From: Bradyrhizobium sp. AUGA SZCCT0283 | GTDB taxonomy: Bacteria > Pseudomonadota > Alphaproteobacteria > Rhizobiales > Xanthobacteraceae | Assembly: GCF_018130385.1 (NCBI RefSeq) | Contig: NZ_JAFCLU010000006.1 | Span: forward strand, 225,350 to 289,349 | Direction: 5' to 3' | DNA: 64,000 bases | Shown here: positions 26,609-35,124 of the stretch, piece after piece | Position numbering within the stretch: position 1 is the first letter of the stretch | How the letters are laid out: every line of letters begins with the position of its first letter | Notes under the pieces: model-generated | What the model was told of the DNA's origin: nothing | What the model saw: the letters and a program-made list of their open reading frames with translations, nothing else | Databases searched by the model: none | Translations under genes and position numbers: made by a program

Positions 26609-27886
26609 TCAGGCCTTTGCCCCCGGCGGCCGGAAATTCTCGATCAGCCGCAGCAGCACGCGCGCGCCGGCATCGGCGTCGGCGAGTTCGACATGCTCGG
26701 CCGGGTTATGGCTGATGCCACCGCGGCAGCGGACGAACAGCATGGCGACATCGGCAATGTCGATCATCGCCATGCCGTCATGGCCGGCCCCGCTCGGCAG
26801 TTCGAACACGGGATAATTTTCGGCCGCAACCGCTTCTGCCACCTGCGTTTTCAGCCATGGCGCGCAGGGCACGGTGCGGTTCTCGTGGGTGACGTCGATC
26901 TGCAGCGACAATTCGCGCCGTTTCGCAATCGCCTCGATCCGCCGCACGATCTCGGCCACCGCAAGCTTGCGGTGGCCGTCGGTCGGGGCGCGAATGTCCA
27001 GCGTGAAGGAGACCCGCCCCGGAATGACGTTGGTCGCGCCCGGAAGTGCGGTGATGGCGCCGACCGTTCCAACCAGGCCGGCGCTATCCGCCTTGCAGAA
27101 CTCCTCGACCGCGACGATGCATTCGGCAGCGCCCGCCAGCGCGTCGCGCCGCAGCGCCATCGGCACAGTGCCGGCGTGTCCCGCCATGCCGGAGAGGTTC
27201 GCCGCCAGCCGCGTGGCGCCTGATATCGCCGTGACCACACCGACGGGCAGGTTCTGCTGCTCCAGCACCGGCCCCTGCTCGATATGCAGTTCGACATAGG
27301 CATGCAGTTCGCGGCGCGTCCGCGCCGCCGCACCAATATGGTCGGGATCGAGCCCGAACTGCACCATCGCCTCACGCATGGTGAGGCCGTTCGCATCGCG
27401 CGCCTTGAGCACGCTTTCGTCGAAGGTGCCGGCGACCGCCCGGCTGCCGAGCAAGGTGGAGGCAAACCGGACGCCCTCCTCGTCGGCGAAACCGACGACT
27501 TCGATCGCAAAAGGCAACCGCACGCCCCGCCGGTTCAGATCGGCGACGCAGGAGATGGCGGTGATGATCCCGAGCGGCCCGTCCCATTTGCCGGCGTCGC
27601 GCACGGTGTCGTAATGCGAACCCAGCATCAGGCAGGGCAACCCGGGACGTTCGCCCTCATAGCGGCCGCAGACATTGCCGACGGCGTCGAGATGCGCGGC
27701 CATGCCGGCATCCTTCATCCAGGACATCAGGAGATCGGCGGCCGTGCGGTGCTCGGGTGAAAGGAAGATCCGCGCCAGATGCTCGCCCGTCTCGGAAATC
27801 GCCCCAAGCTGACTGATCCGGCTTACGATTTCGTCGCCAAGCCGTGATCGCGCCGTCGCGCCAATGGCCGCCTCCGTCTTGCTCAT
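26609..27886 (-). CDS. allC: Allantoate amidohydrolase-like M20 metallohydrolase
   Basis: A 425-residue Zn/Mn-dependent amidohydrolase of the M20 family. Metal-site segments are LGSHYDTV, GKWDGPLG, FADEEGVRF, HIEQGPVLE and GISHNPAEHV; GHDGMAM lies before the last. This set is shared by allantoate amidohydrolase, ureidoglycolate hydrolase and N-carbamoyl-amino-acid hydrolase. Because uricase lies 55 bases upstream on the same strand and all earlier steps of urate breakdown are nearby, allantoate hydrolysis to ureidoglycine, CO2 and ammonia is the best reading. The ATG at 27886 has GGAAC upstream. The gene symbol is by context, not by unique residues. Confidence 0.82.
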   Translation of the reverse strand: MSKTEAAIGATARSRLGDEIVSRISQLGAISETGEHLARIFLSPEHRTAADLLMSWMKDAGMAAHLDAVGNVCGRYEGERPGLPCLMLGSHYDTVRDAGKWDGPLGIITAISCVADLNRRGVRLPFAIEVVGFADEEGVRFASTLLGSRAVAGTFDESVLKARDANGLTMREAMVQFGLDPDHIGAAARTRRELHAYVELHIEQGPVLEQQNLPVGVVTAISGATRLAANLSGMAGHAGTVPMALRRDALAGAAECIVAVEEFCKADSAGLVGTVGAITALPGATNVIPGRVSFTLDIRAPTDGHRKLAVAEIVRRIEAIAKRRELSLQIDVTHENRTVPCAPWLKTQVAEAVAAENYPVFELPSGAGHDGMAMIDIADVAMLFVRCRGGISHNPAEHVELADADAGARVLLRLIENFRPPGAKA

Positions 27887-27940
27887 GCCGTTCCAGTAAG
27901 CGCGCTTCGATCGGCGCATCTCGATGTGTGGGCGTGCCTT

Positions 27941-28783
27941 TTAACCCCTTCCCACCGTGCACTCAATCTGGCCGTGGGGCTCGTCGGTCGGCAGGAAAAC
28001 GTCATTATTGTTATCCAGCCCGAATGCCGAAAGGTTTATCGGAATGAAGTGCATGTTCGGGCAGGCCATGCTGATTTCAGAGATTTCCGGCGCGGCTGCC
28101 AGCGCCGCCTCGCCCATCCGGTACAGGCTGTCCTGCACGCTCATGCTGTGGGTCGTGCTGAACACTTCGAGCACGGTGTCGAGAATCCGTGCATTGGCGG
28201 CGGGATAATTCGACGGCTTCGCCGACCATTTCCAAGATGCCACCATGCTGGTGGCGCACATCCGGTCGGCGGTCTCCGGCAGCGTGGTGTAGCGATCCCT
28301 GGGATAATTCTCCCAGCCGGACTGCGTCGACTTCATGAAGCCAAAGCCGTCGATACCGGACGTCAATACCGGCGGTCCCGTGCGGCTGGCGGCGACTTCG
28401 ACGAACGGCTTGCCGTTGCTGTCGAGCACGAAGCTGTGGGGATGCGGCTTGCCGCCGAAACTGAGGCGACTCCATTTGGTCTCGTGCGCTGATATCGCAA
28501 CCGAGGCGATCTGCGGATAGGTGTCGAGATATCGCTTCGCCAGCACGTGGCAGAATTCTTCGGTGCTCAGCCCTGTGTTCTCCCGGGCGACGACATTGAC
28601 GATGTTCTTGATCGTATCCGTCGCCACCGAGGTGGAATTGTCGGCATGGGTATAGGCACGGGCAAAGTCGCCCTCGATCATCGCCTTCACGCTGAGCTGG
28701 CTGACTTCGTGGCGGTCGCCGTCCCGGTGAATCCGCACGACCCGGACGCGGCCCTTCCCGTATCTGTTTTTGATCAGCGGCAC
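27941..28783 (-). CDS. pucL: Urate oxidase (factor-independent urate hydroxylase)
   Basis: A 280-residue uricase, a normal length. It oxidises urate with O2 to 5-hydroxyisourate without a cofactor. Visible family parts are NRYGKGRVRVVRIHRDGDRH, YTHADNSTSVATDTIKN with the catalytic Thr, LTSGIDGFGFMKSTQSG with the purine-stacking Phe, RYTTLPETADRMCATSM and the closing SEISMACPNMHFIP with His. The start is GTG 28783 with GGAGG 8 bases before it. No membrane domain is present, so this is the soluble type rather than the cytochrome-linked PuuD type. It is divergent from the NCS2 permease and precedes the allantoate hydrolase gene. Confidence 0.93.
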   Translation of the reverse strand: MPLIKNRYGKGRVRVVRIHRDGDRHEVSQLSVKAMIEGDFARAYTHADNSTSVATDTIKNIVNVVARENTGLSTEEFCHVLAKRYLDTYPQIASVAISAHETKWSRLSFGGKPHPHSFVLDSNGKPFVEVAASRTGPPVLTSGIDGFGFMKSTQSGWENYPRDRYTTLPETADRMCATSMVASWKWSAKPSNYPAANARILDTVLEVFSTTHSMSVQDSLYRMGEAALAAAPEISEISMACPNMHFIPINLSAFGLDNNNDVFLPTDEPHGQIECTVGRG

Positions 28784-28856
28784 GTCAGACCTCCAGTTCA
28801 ACCGTTTATTTTTCGGGACTCCGGTCGCCCGCTCTGATCCAATATTGAGCAACGTT

Positions 28857-28914
28857 CGTGCCAGTGGGCAAGATCTTGGGGGACAAGGTCTTTGGGGGAC
28901 AGGCTTCTGGCACG
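28857..28914 (+). ncRNA. Folded leader RNA before the xanthine-type permease, riboswitch candidate
   Basis: An outer stem CGTGCCAG / CTGGCACG (28857-28864, 28907-28914) encloses an inner stem AAGATCTT / AAGGTCTT (28870-28877, 28885-28892, one G-U pair) with loop GGGGGAC. The internal loop is asymmetric: TGGGC on one side and TGGGGGACAGGCTT on the other. The element ends 54 bases before the permease start, and a further GGGCCTgaAGGCCC hairpin (28935-28948) sits just before the ribosome site. The two-stem layout with a purine-rich internal loop resembles a ligand-sensing RNA. A xanthine-sensing class (NMT1 motif) is a natural suspect, not shown. Confidence 0.5.
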
Positions 28915-28967
28915 CGCCTTGTATTAGCTTGAGTGGGCCTGAAGGCCCGCTACCTGGGGGGAAGTCC

Positions 28968-30365
28968 ATGACCACAACCACCGAAATTCATCCGGTCGAC
29001 CAGATCCTGCCGACGCCGCGGCTGCTGGCGCTCGGCCTGCAGCATGTATTGGTGATGTATGCCGGCGCGGTTGCCGTGCCTTTGATCATCGGCCGGGCGC
29101 TGAAATTGCCGCCGGAAGACGTTGCCTTCCTGATCAGCGCCGACTTGTTCGCCTGCGGCATCGCCACGCTGGTGCAATGTATCGGTTTCCCCGGCGTCGG
29201 TATCCGGTTGCCAGTGATGATGGGCGTGACGTTCGCCTCCGTCGGGCCCATGCTGTCGATGGCGGCAGCACCCGACATCGGCCTGCTCGGCATCTACGGC
29301 TCGGTGATAGCCGCAGGGCTATTTGCCATTGTCGCCGCGCCTTTTGTGAGCCGGTTGCTGCCGCTTTTTCCACCCGTCGTCACCGGAACCATCATCCTGG
29401 TGATCGGCATTTCCCTGATGCGGGTCGGCATTAACTGGGCCGGTGGCGGCCTGCCCACCCTGACCAAAATGATCGATGGCGTGCCGCACTCTTTCCCCAA
29501 TCCAGGCTATGGCCAATTACAGGGGCTCGGCATTGCGCTGTTCGTGCTGCTGGTGATCCTCGGCTTGATCAAATGGGGCTCCGGCTTCGTCGCCAATATC
29601 GCGGTGCTGCTCGGCATCGTCGCGGGCGCCATTCTTGCGGCGGTCCTTGGCGTCATGCATTTCGAGAAGGTCGCCGCGGCGCCATGGGCCGCGATCGTGC
29701 TGCCGCTGCATTTCGGGATGCCGAAATTTCAGCTCGTCCCCATCATCACCATGTGCATCGTGATGATCGTGGTGATGATCGAGTCGCTTGGCATGTTCCT
29801 GGCGCTGGGCGAGATCACCGGCAAGGACGTCAGCCGCGACGCGCTGACCCGTGGCTTGCGGGCCGACGGCGTCGGCACGTTTCTGGGCGGGCTGTTCAAC
29901 ACCTTTCCCTACACGTCGTTCTCGCAGAATGTCGGCCTCGTCGGCGTCACGGGCGTGCGCTCGCGCTGGGTCACCATCGCGGGCGGCGGCATCCTGCTAT
30001 TGCTCGGGCTGCTGCCGAAGATGGCGGCGCTGGTCGAAGCCGTGCCGCTGGTGGTGCTCGGCGGCGCCGGCCTCGTGATGTTCGGCATGGTGGCGGCAAC
30101 AGGCGCGCGCATCCTCACCGCCGTCGACTTCAAGAACAACCGCCACAATTTGTTCGTGGTCGCCCTATCGGTTGGCTTCGGCATGATCCCGCTGGTTTCA
30201 CCCAACTTCTTCAAGAACTTGCCGCACGACCTGCACCCGTTGCTGGAGTCCGGCATTCTGCTCAGCGCGCTGGTTGCGGTGACGCTGAACGCCTTCTTCA
30301 ACGGTGTCAGCGGCAAGACGGCCGAAGCCGACGCTGCGTCGGCCGCGGCCTCGGCGACGCATTAG
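28968..30365 (+). CDS. NCS2-family xanthine/urate permease
   Basis: A 465-residue inner-membrane proton symporter of the NCS2 (UraA/XanQ/UacT) family with about fourteen hydrophobic segments. The start at 28968 follows GGGGGAAG. Family signatures are LALGLQHVLVMYAGAVAVPLI with the conserved GLQHV, the FACGIATLVQ region, GMFLALGEITGKDV corresponding to the acidic NCS2 substrate-site helix, and GTFLGGLFNTFPYTSFSQNVG, the conserved N-x-F/P-T-x-x-x-Q-N motif. Near uricase it most likely imports xanthine or urate. A folded leader precedes it. It converges with the uraD-uraH operon, a palindromic repeat lying between. Confidence 0.92.
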   Translation: MTTTTEIHPVDQILPTPRLLALGLQHVLVMYAGAVAVPLIIGRALKLPPEDVAFLISADLFACGIATLVQCIGFPGVGIRLPVMMGVTFASVGPMLSMAAAPDIGLLGIYGSVIAAGLFAIVAAPFVSRLLPLFPPVVTGTIILVIGISLMRVGINWAGGGLPTLTKMIDGVPHSFPNPGYGQLQGLGIALFVLLVILGLIKWGSGFVANIAVLLGIVAGAILAAVLGVMHFEKVAAAPWAAIVLPLHFGMPKFQLVPIITMCIVMIVVMIESLGMFLALGEITGKDVSRDALTRGLRADGVGTFLGGLFNTFPYTSFSQNVGLVGVTGVRSRWVTIAGGGILLLLGLLPKMAALVEAVPLVVLGGAGLVMFGMVAATGARILTAVDFKNNRHNLFVVALSVGFGMIPLVSPNFFKNLPHDLHPLLESGILLSALVAVTLNAFFNGVSGKTAEADAASAAASATH

Positions 30366-30370
30366 TGGCA

Positions 30371-30474
30371 CTCCTCATCCTGAGGAGCCGCGCATGACGT
30401 GGCGTCTCGAAGGATGGGCCACATCGGGGCCTCATGGTTCGAGACGCCCGCTACGCGGGCTCCTCACCATGAGG
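30371..30474. repeat. Palindromic repeat, CTTCGAGACG family (reverse orientation)
   Basis: CTCATCCTGAGGAG and CATGGTTCGAGACGCCC / GGCTCCTCACCATGAGG give the same repeat type as 2281 and 11331. It lies between the convergent permease and uraD-uraH genes. Confidence 0.8.
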
Positions 30475-30484
30475 GATAACGCCA

Positions 30485-31366
30485 TCAGCTTCCTCGATAG
30501 GTCGCATAACTCCATGGCGTGACCAACAACGGCACGTGGAGATGGCCTTCCGGCTCGCTCACCGAAAAGTGCAACGGAATGCGATCAAGAAACGGCGGAT
30601 CGGACAGCGGCACACCGCGATCGGCAAAATAGGCGCCGACGTGAAATGTCAGTTCGTAACGACCGATCGGGACCGGCCGGCCGCCGATCAGCGGCTGATC
30701 GGTTCGGCCGTCGCTGTTGGTGACGGCGCGTGCCACCACACGGGACTGGCCAAGATCGGATAGTTCGGTGAGTTCAACCGAGATCCCCGCCGCCGGCCTG
30801 CCGCTGTGGGTATCCAGCACATGGGTCGACAGGCGACCGTGCACCGGAAGCTTGTCCTCGGACGCGACGAGTTGATCGAGACGCAGCGCCGCGATCCGGC
30901 AGATTTCCCCGATCGAGGTCTGCGCCTCAGCCTTGGCATCGTTCGGCAGCCGGCGTTCGAAATCGCGCAGGATGGAATCGCGGGTGTGGCGGCGAACGCA
31001 GACGATGTAGGGAAAGCCGAATTTGGCGCGGTAGGCGTTGTTGACGCGCTCGAACGCCTTGAATTCGGCATCCGAAAGCCGATCGAGGCCGGCGCTGTTC
31101 TGTTCGGCGCCGGATTCCACGGTAAGACCCGCCGCGCGCTGGGTCCTGCTGGCGAGGTCGGGATGCGCCTTGATCAGCGCCAGCCGCAATTCGTCGGGCG
31201 CGCGATCGACCGCCGCCACCATCGCTGCGAATAGCTGTCCGACCCCCGCGAACGGCCGCAACGCGGCCGCCTGCCCCGCGACCCACGGCGAATGCTCAAA
31301 GACGTTTGCCAGCGCTGCGACGAAATCGTCCTTGCTGCAAACGTTTAAATCGGAAAGCTTCAACAT
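30485..31366 (-). CDS. uraD-uraH: Bifunctional OHCU decarboxylase / 5-hydroxyisourate hydrolase fusion
   Basis: A 293-residue fusion catalysing the two steps after uricase. Residues 1-165 are OHCU decarboxylase (UraD) with LIKAHPDLASR carrying catalytic His68 and SGAEQNSAGL carrying the conserved Glu. Residues 177-293 are the transthyretin-like 5-HIU hydrolase (UraH) with LSTHVLDTHSGRPAAG (His182), an Arg at DGRTD and the C-terminal signature YRGS (290-293). Order is decarboxylase first, the reverse of the reaction order. A single chain avoids release of the unstable OHCU intermediate and gives S-allantoin. ATG 31366 follows GAGG and lies 11 bases after the puuE stop. Confidence 0.93.
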   Translation of the reverse strand: MLKLSDLNVCSKDDFVAALANVFEHSPWVAGQAAALRPFAGVGQLFAAMVAAVDRAPDELRLALIKAHPDLASRTQRAAGLTVESGAEQNSAGLDRLSDAEFKAFERVNNAYRAKFGFPYIVCVRRHTRDSILRDFERRLPNDAKAEAQTSIGEICRIAALRLDQLVASEDKLPVHGRLSTHVLDTHSGRPAAGISVELTELSDLGQSRVVARAVTNSDGRTDQPLIGGRPVPIGRYELTFHVGAYFADRGVPLSDPPFLDRIPLHFSVSEPEGHLHVPLLVTPWSYATYRGS

Positions 31367-31377
31367 GGCTTTCGACC

Positions 31378-32316
31378 TCACCCGATGTCGAAGGCATTGT
31401 CGGCGAGATGCGCCAGATTGGCGTGCCAGTGCTGCGCGATCTGCAGCCGCGTCGGTACCCAGACTCGCTCGTGCTGTCCGATATAGTCGAGAAAGCGGAT
31501 CAGCGCCGCTGCGCGGCCGGGGCGGCCGACGACCCGGCAATGCAGGCCGACCGACATCATCTTCGGCGCGGTTTCGCCTTCCCTGTAAAGGACGTCAAAG
31601 CTGTCCTTGAGATAGGCAAAGAATTCATCACCGCCGCCAAAGCCCTGCGCGTTCACAAAACGCATGTCGTTGGCGTCGAGGGTGTAGGGAATGACCAGAT
31701 GCGGTTTCGACCCGCGCGCCCTGATCCAGTATGGCAGGTCGTCAGCATAGGAGTCGCAGAGATAAAGCAATCCGCCGGCTTCCATCAAGAGCCGCAGCGT
31801 ATTGATCGAGGAACGTCCCGTGTACCAGCCGAGCGGGGGCGCGCCGGTGGCCTCGGTGTGGATGCGGATCGCCGCCGCGATCTCGACGCGCTCCTCGGAC
31901 TCCGACATGTCCTTGTGCTCGATCCATTTCAGGCTGTGGCTGGCAATGTCCCAGCCGGCCTCCTTCATGGCGGCGACCACATCCGGGTTTCGCTTCAGCG
32001 CCATCGCGACACCGAACACGGTCACCGGCAAATTGCGTTCGGTGAACATCCGCCACAGCCGCCAGAAGCCGGCGCGCGAGCCATATTCGAACATCGATTC
32101 AATATTGGCGTGGCGCTGGCCGGGCCAGGGCTGCGCGCCCAGCACGTCTGACAAAAAAGCTTCCGACGCGCGATCGCCGTCGAGAACATTGTTCTCGCCG
32201 CCTTCCTCGAAATTCACCACGAACTGCACCGCGACCCGCGCGTTGCCGGGCCACCCGGGATCGGGCGGGTTGCGCCCGTAGCCGCGGAAGTCGCGCGGGT
32301 AAGCCGGCGCGGCCAT
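31378..32316 (-). CDS. puuE: Allantoinase, polysaccharide-deacetylase type (PuuE)
   Basis: A 312-residue metal-independent allantoinase of the PuuE type, hydrolysing allantoin to allantoate. It starts YPRDFRGYGRNPPDPGWPG after a short lead and contains VQFVVNFEEGGENNVLDGD, EYGSRAGFWRLWRMF and WDIASHSLKWIEH, hallmark segments of this family on the NodB-like barrel. GWYTGRSSINTLRLL and SVGLHCRVVGRPGR complete it. A ribosome site GAGGAAA precedes the ATG. It is flanked by the DUF3830 gene (3 bases upstream) and uraD-uraH (11 bases downstream) in one operon. Confidence 0.94.
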   Translation of the reverse strand: MAAPAYPRDFRGYGRNPPDPGWPGNARVAVQFVVNFEEGGENNVLDGDRASEAFLSDVLGAQPWPGQRHANIESMFEYGSRAGFWRLWRMFTERNLPVTVFGVAMALKRNPDVVAAMKEAGWDIASHSLKWIEHKDMSESEERVEIAAAIRIHTEATGAPPLGWYTGRSSINTLRLLMEAGGLLYLCDSYADDLPYWIRARGSKPHLVIPYTLDANDMRFVNAQGFGGGDEFFAYLKDSFDVLYREGETAPKMMSVGLHCRVVGRPGRAAALIRFLDYIGQHERVWVPTRLQIAQHWHANLAHLADNAFDIG

Positions 32317-32319
32317 GGC

Positions 32320-32733
32320 TTATATTTCCTCGAAGCGAATTTTCTGCGCGCCCTTCCACAGCACGGTCTTGCCGAACGCGGTCAGGTTCTCCAGCCCCGA
32401 GGTCAGGGTGATGAAGTGATTGCCCGCGAGCTGGCCCATCTTGCTCGCAAAGTGCACACCGCCATAGGCCAGCAGGATTTCGGTTTCGCTGATGCCGCCG
32501 GGATAGAGAATGATCTGGCCGGGCGCGGGATAGCTGGTGTGGTTCTCGTAGGAGACGCCGAAATCGAGATCGCCGAGCGGCATCCAGACACCCTCGCCAC
32601 TCCAGCGCACGTGGATCGCCTGGCTCTCGAACGGCATCGCCTTGCGAAAGGCAGCGACCGTCTTCGGCGCCAGTTGCTCCTCGAAGCGGGCCTGGAAGGT
32701 GAATTCACCGGCACGGACAATCAGTTGGCTCAT
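32320..32733 (-). CDS. DUF3830-family protein in the ureide operon
   Basis: A 137-residue protein of the DUF3830 family, small cyclophilin-like barrels of unknown activity. Characteristic segments are FRKAMPFESQAIHVRWSGEGVWMPL, GQIILYPGGISETEILLAYGG and a closing GKTVLWKGAQKI. It is the first gene of the DUF3830-puuE-uraDH operon, so expression is locked to ureide breakdown. It may help with spontaneous racemisation, a side product or regulation. No catalytic motif is evident. Divergent from the LLM gene across 226 bases that hold no other gene. Confidence 0.8.
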   Translation of the reverse strand: MSQLIVRAGEFTFQARFEEQLAPKTVAAFRKAMPFESQAIHVRWSGEGVWMPLGDLDFGVSYENHTSYPAPGQIILYPGGISETEILLAYGGVHFASKMGQLAGNHFITLTSGLENLTAFGKTVLWKGAQKIRFEEI

Positions 32734-32959
32734 CGATCTCTTCTTCTGGATGTATTTTTACGAAGTGGTTCGCGGTATCCATTGCAGCCGGGATTAATGG
32801 AAGCAAGAGCCATTCCGGCAACCGCCCCGCATTTGGCAAGCCGAATCCACTCGCTTCACGCGTCCTTGGCATGCGGCGCCAGCACCCCCTAAACGCTTGC
32901 TTTCCCTTGGTGTTGTGCGTTTCATTCCAGTCAAACATCAAGCGACCTCAGGAACACCC

Positions 32960-34033
32960 ATGCCCGCAAGAATCATCGGAATGATCGGCACCCAGCAGGA
33001 AGGCGTCGCGGTTCACCTCATCAAGGGGCAGATATCGCGCCAATGGGTGATCGATTTCACCCGCCTGCACGAGCAGTGGAACTACGATTCCGTCCTGGTC
33101 GGATATTACGCGTCCGCCGCCGAAGGTTTTGCCATCGCGCTCTATGCGGCCGACCACACCGAGCGGATCAAGTTCCTGATCGCGCACCGGCCGGGCTCGG
33201 TGGCGCCGGCCTTGGCGGCGCGGCAGGTCGCGACCTTCGACCAGCTCACGCAGGGCCGGATGGCGCTGCATGTCATCGCCGGCACCAGCGACGCGGACCA
33301 GGCCAGCGAAGGCGACTTCCTGCCCAAGAACGACCGCTACCGCCGTGCCGGCGAGTATCTGGAGGTGATGCGGAAGCTCTGGACCAGCGACAGTCCGATC
33401 AACCACCACGGCGAGTTCTACCGCGTCGAGGGCGGCTATTCCGACATCAAGCCGTATCAGCAGCCCTGCCCGCCGCTGTTCTTCGGCGGTTCATCGGAAG
33501 GCGCGCTGGAGATGGGCGCGAGGCACTGCGACGTGTTCGCGATCTTCGGCGAGCCGCTCAAGGAGACGCGGGAGCGGATCCAGGATTTCCGCCGGCGTGC
33601 GGCGGCCTTCGGGCGCAGCGTCGGCTTCAACATGTCGCTGCGGCCGATCATGGCGACGACCGAGGGCGCAGCGTGGGACAAGGCCAACGCCCTGCTGGCG
33701 GATGTCGAGCGCAAGACCGGCGCCGCGCCGCAGCCGACCAACCATTCCGCCGAACGCCTGCTCGGCTACGCCGCCCGCGGCGACGTCCATGACCAGCGGC
33801 TGTGGATGGGGATCGCACGCGCCACCGGCGCACCCGGCAATACCTCATGCCTGGTCGGAACGCCGGAGCAGATTGCGGCGGCGGTGCTGGAGTATTACCG
33901 GCTCGGCATTCATTCCTTCCTGCTGCGCGGCTTTGAGAATCCGCACGACACGATGGCGATCGGCCGCGATCTCATTCCACTCATCAAGGCGGGTGCGCTG
34001 GAGATCGACCAGCAGGCCGAAGCGGCCGAGTAG
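32960..34033 (+). CDS. LLM-class flavin-dependent monooxygenase (SsuD-like)
   Basis: A 357-residue bacterial-luciferase-like protein close to alkanesulfonate monooxygenases. LHEQWNYDSVLVGYYASAAEGFAIALYAAD, FLIAHRPGSVAPALAARQVATFDQL and LHVIAGTSDADQASEGDFL match the SsuD/nitrilotriacetate group that uses FMNH2 and O2. The start at 32960 follows AGGAAC. A flavin reductase partner is not seen in the window. In the region of purine genes it might cleave a heterocyclic or sulfonate substrate, but there is no direct sign. Confidence 0.88.
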   Translation: MPARIIGMIGTQQEGVAVHLIKGQISRQWVIDFTRLHEQWNYDSVLVGYYASAAEGFAIALYAADHTERIKFLIAHRPGSVAPALAARQVATFDQLTQGRMALHVIAGTSDADQASEGDFLPKNDRYRRAGEYLEVMRKLWTSDSPINHHGEFYRVEGGYSDIKPYQQPCPPLFFGGSSEGALEMGARHCDVFAIFGEPLKETRERIQDFRRRAAAFGRSVGFNMSLRPIMATTEGAAWDKANALLADVERKTGAAPQPTNHSAERLLGYAARGDVHDQRLWMGIARATGAPGNTSCLVGTPEQIAAAVLEYYRLGIHSFLLRGFENPHDTMAIGRDLIPLIKAGALEIDQQAEAAE

Positions 34034-34117
34034 AACTTCACCCGAATAATTTGCAGACACTCAAGATGCCGGCGTAATGCATTGGAGCCCAAGAAGAAAA
34101 CGCATGAAAGAAATTGC

Positions 34118-35095
34118 ATGAAGGCCGTGGTTGTCGAGAACTACGATTCGATCGACGGCATCTCAATCAAGGAGATTGATACGCCCGGCGTTTCCAAAGG
34201 CTGCGTCCGCGTCAAGGTCGGCGCCGCGGCGGTCGGCTTCGTCGATGGGTTGAAGGTGCAAGGACTTTATCAGACCAGGGACCCCCTGCCGTTCGTGCCG
34301 GGAACGGAGTTTGCCGGCATCGTCGACGCCGTTGCCGACGACGTCACCGCGTTCAAGCCTCATATGCCGGTGATCGGCATGACCCGTTCCGGCGCGCTCG
34401 CCGAATACATCTCGGTACCGTCAGCGGCGCTCAAGAGCCTGCCGCCGCAGGTTCCCTTCGAGGCCGGCGCGTCGTTTCAGGCCAACTATCTGACCGGGCT
34501 TTACGCGCTGGATGCCCGCGCGTCGCTGCGCGAAGGCGAGATATTGCTGGTGCTGGGCGCGGCCGGCGGCGTCGGCATCGCCGCCGTTCAGATCGGCAAG
34601 CTGATGGGCGCGCGGGTGATCGCCGCCGCCTCGACGGCGGAGAAGCGCGCCTTCGCAGTGCGGTTCGGCGCCGATCAGACCATCGACTACACCCGGGCGG
34701 ATCGGCGGGATACGCTCAAGGAATTGACAGGCGGGCATGGCCCGGACGTGATTTTCGACCCCGTCGGCGGCGAAGTGGCGCTGCAGGCGTTTCGCTCGAT
34801 TGCCTGGCGCGGACGGCATCTCGTTGTCGGGTTCGCCTCGGGCACCATTCCGGCGCTGGCCTTCAACCTGCCGCTGCTCAAGGGCGGCGCACTGCTCGGC
34901 GTCGATCTCGCCCAGATCCAGAAGCGGGAGCCGGAGACCCATGCGCGCCTGATGGCGCAATTGTTCGACTGGCTGGCATCGGGCCAATTGCAGCCCGTGG
35001 TCGGCAAGGTCGTGCCGTTCGCGAATTTCCGCGAGGCGTTCAAGACCATGCAGTCGCGATCGGCGCTCGGCAAGATGATCGTCAAATTCGGCTGA
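34118..35095 (+). CDS. Zinc-free MDR-family NAD(P)H:quinone oxidoreductase-like protein
   Basis: A 325-residue medium-chain dehydrogenase/reductase of the quinone oxidoreductase type. MKAVVVENYDSIDGISIKEI is the usual start. LPFVPGTEFAGIVDAV and the cofactor loop ILLVLGAAGGVGIAAVQIGKLMGARVI follow, then FGADQTIDYT and DVIFDPVGGEVALQAFRSIAWRG. No cysteine cluster for structural zinc or catalytic zinc ligands is present, as in the QOR branch. It lies 84 bases after the LLM gene and may be cotranscribed with it and with the DUF2889 gene. Substrate unknown. Confidence 0.88.
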   Translation: MKAVVVENYDSIDGISIKEIDTPGVSKGCVRVKVGAAAVGFVDGLKVQGLYQTRDPLPFVPGTEFAGIVDAVADDVTAFKPHMPVIGMTRSGALAEYISVPSAALKSLPPQVPFEAGASFQANYLTGLYALDARASLREGEILLVLGAAGGVGIAAVQIGKLMGARVIAAASTAEKRAFAVRFGADQTIDYTRADRRDTLKELTGGHGPDVIFDPVGGEVALQAFRSIAWRGRHLVVGFASGTIPALAFNLPLLKGGALLGVDLAQIQKREPETHARLMAQLFDWLASGQLQPVVGKVVPFANFREAFKTMQSRSALGKMIVKFG

Positions 35096-35124
35096 AGTGA
35101 CGCATCGATGCAGGATACGAACTG

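Noticed and set aside
28857..28914. Naming the leader a xanthine riboswitch outright
   Set aside because: The fold and context fit a ligand-sensing RNA, but I could not compare it with a covariance model.
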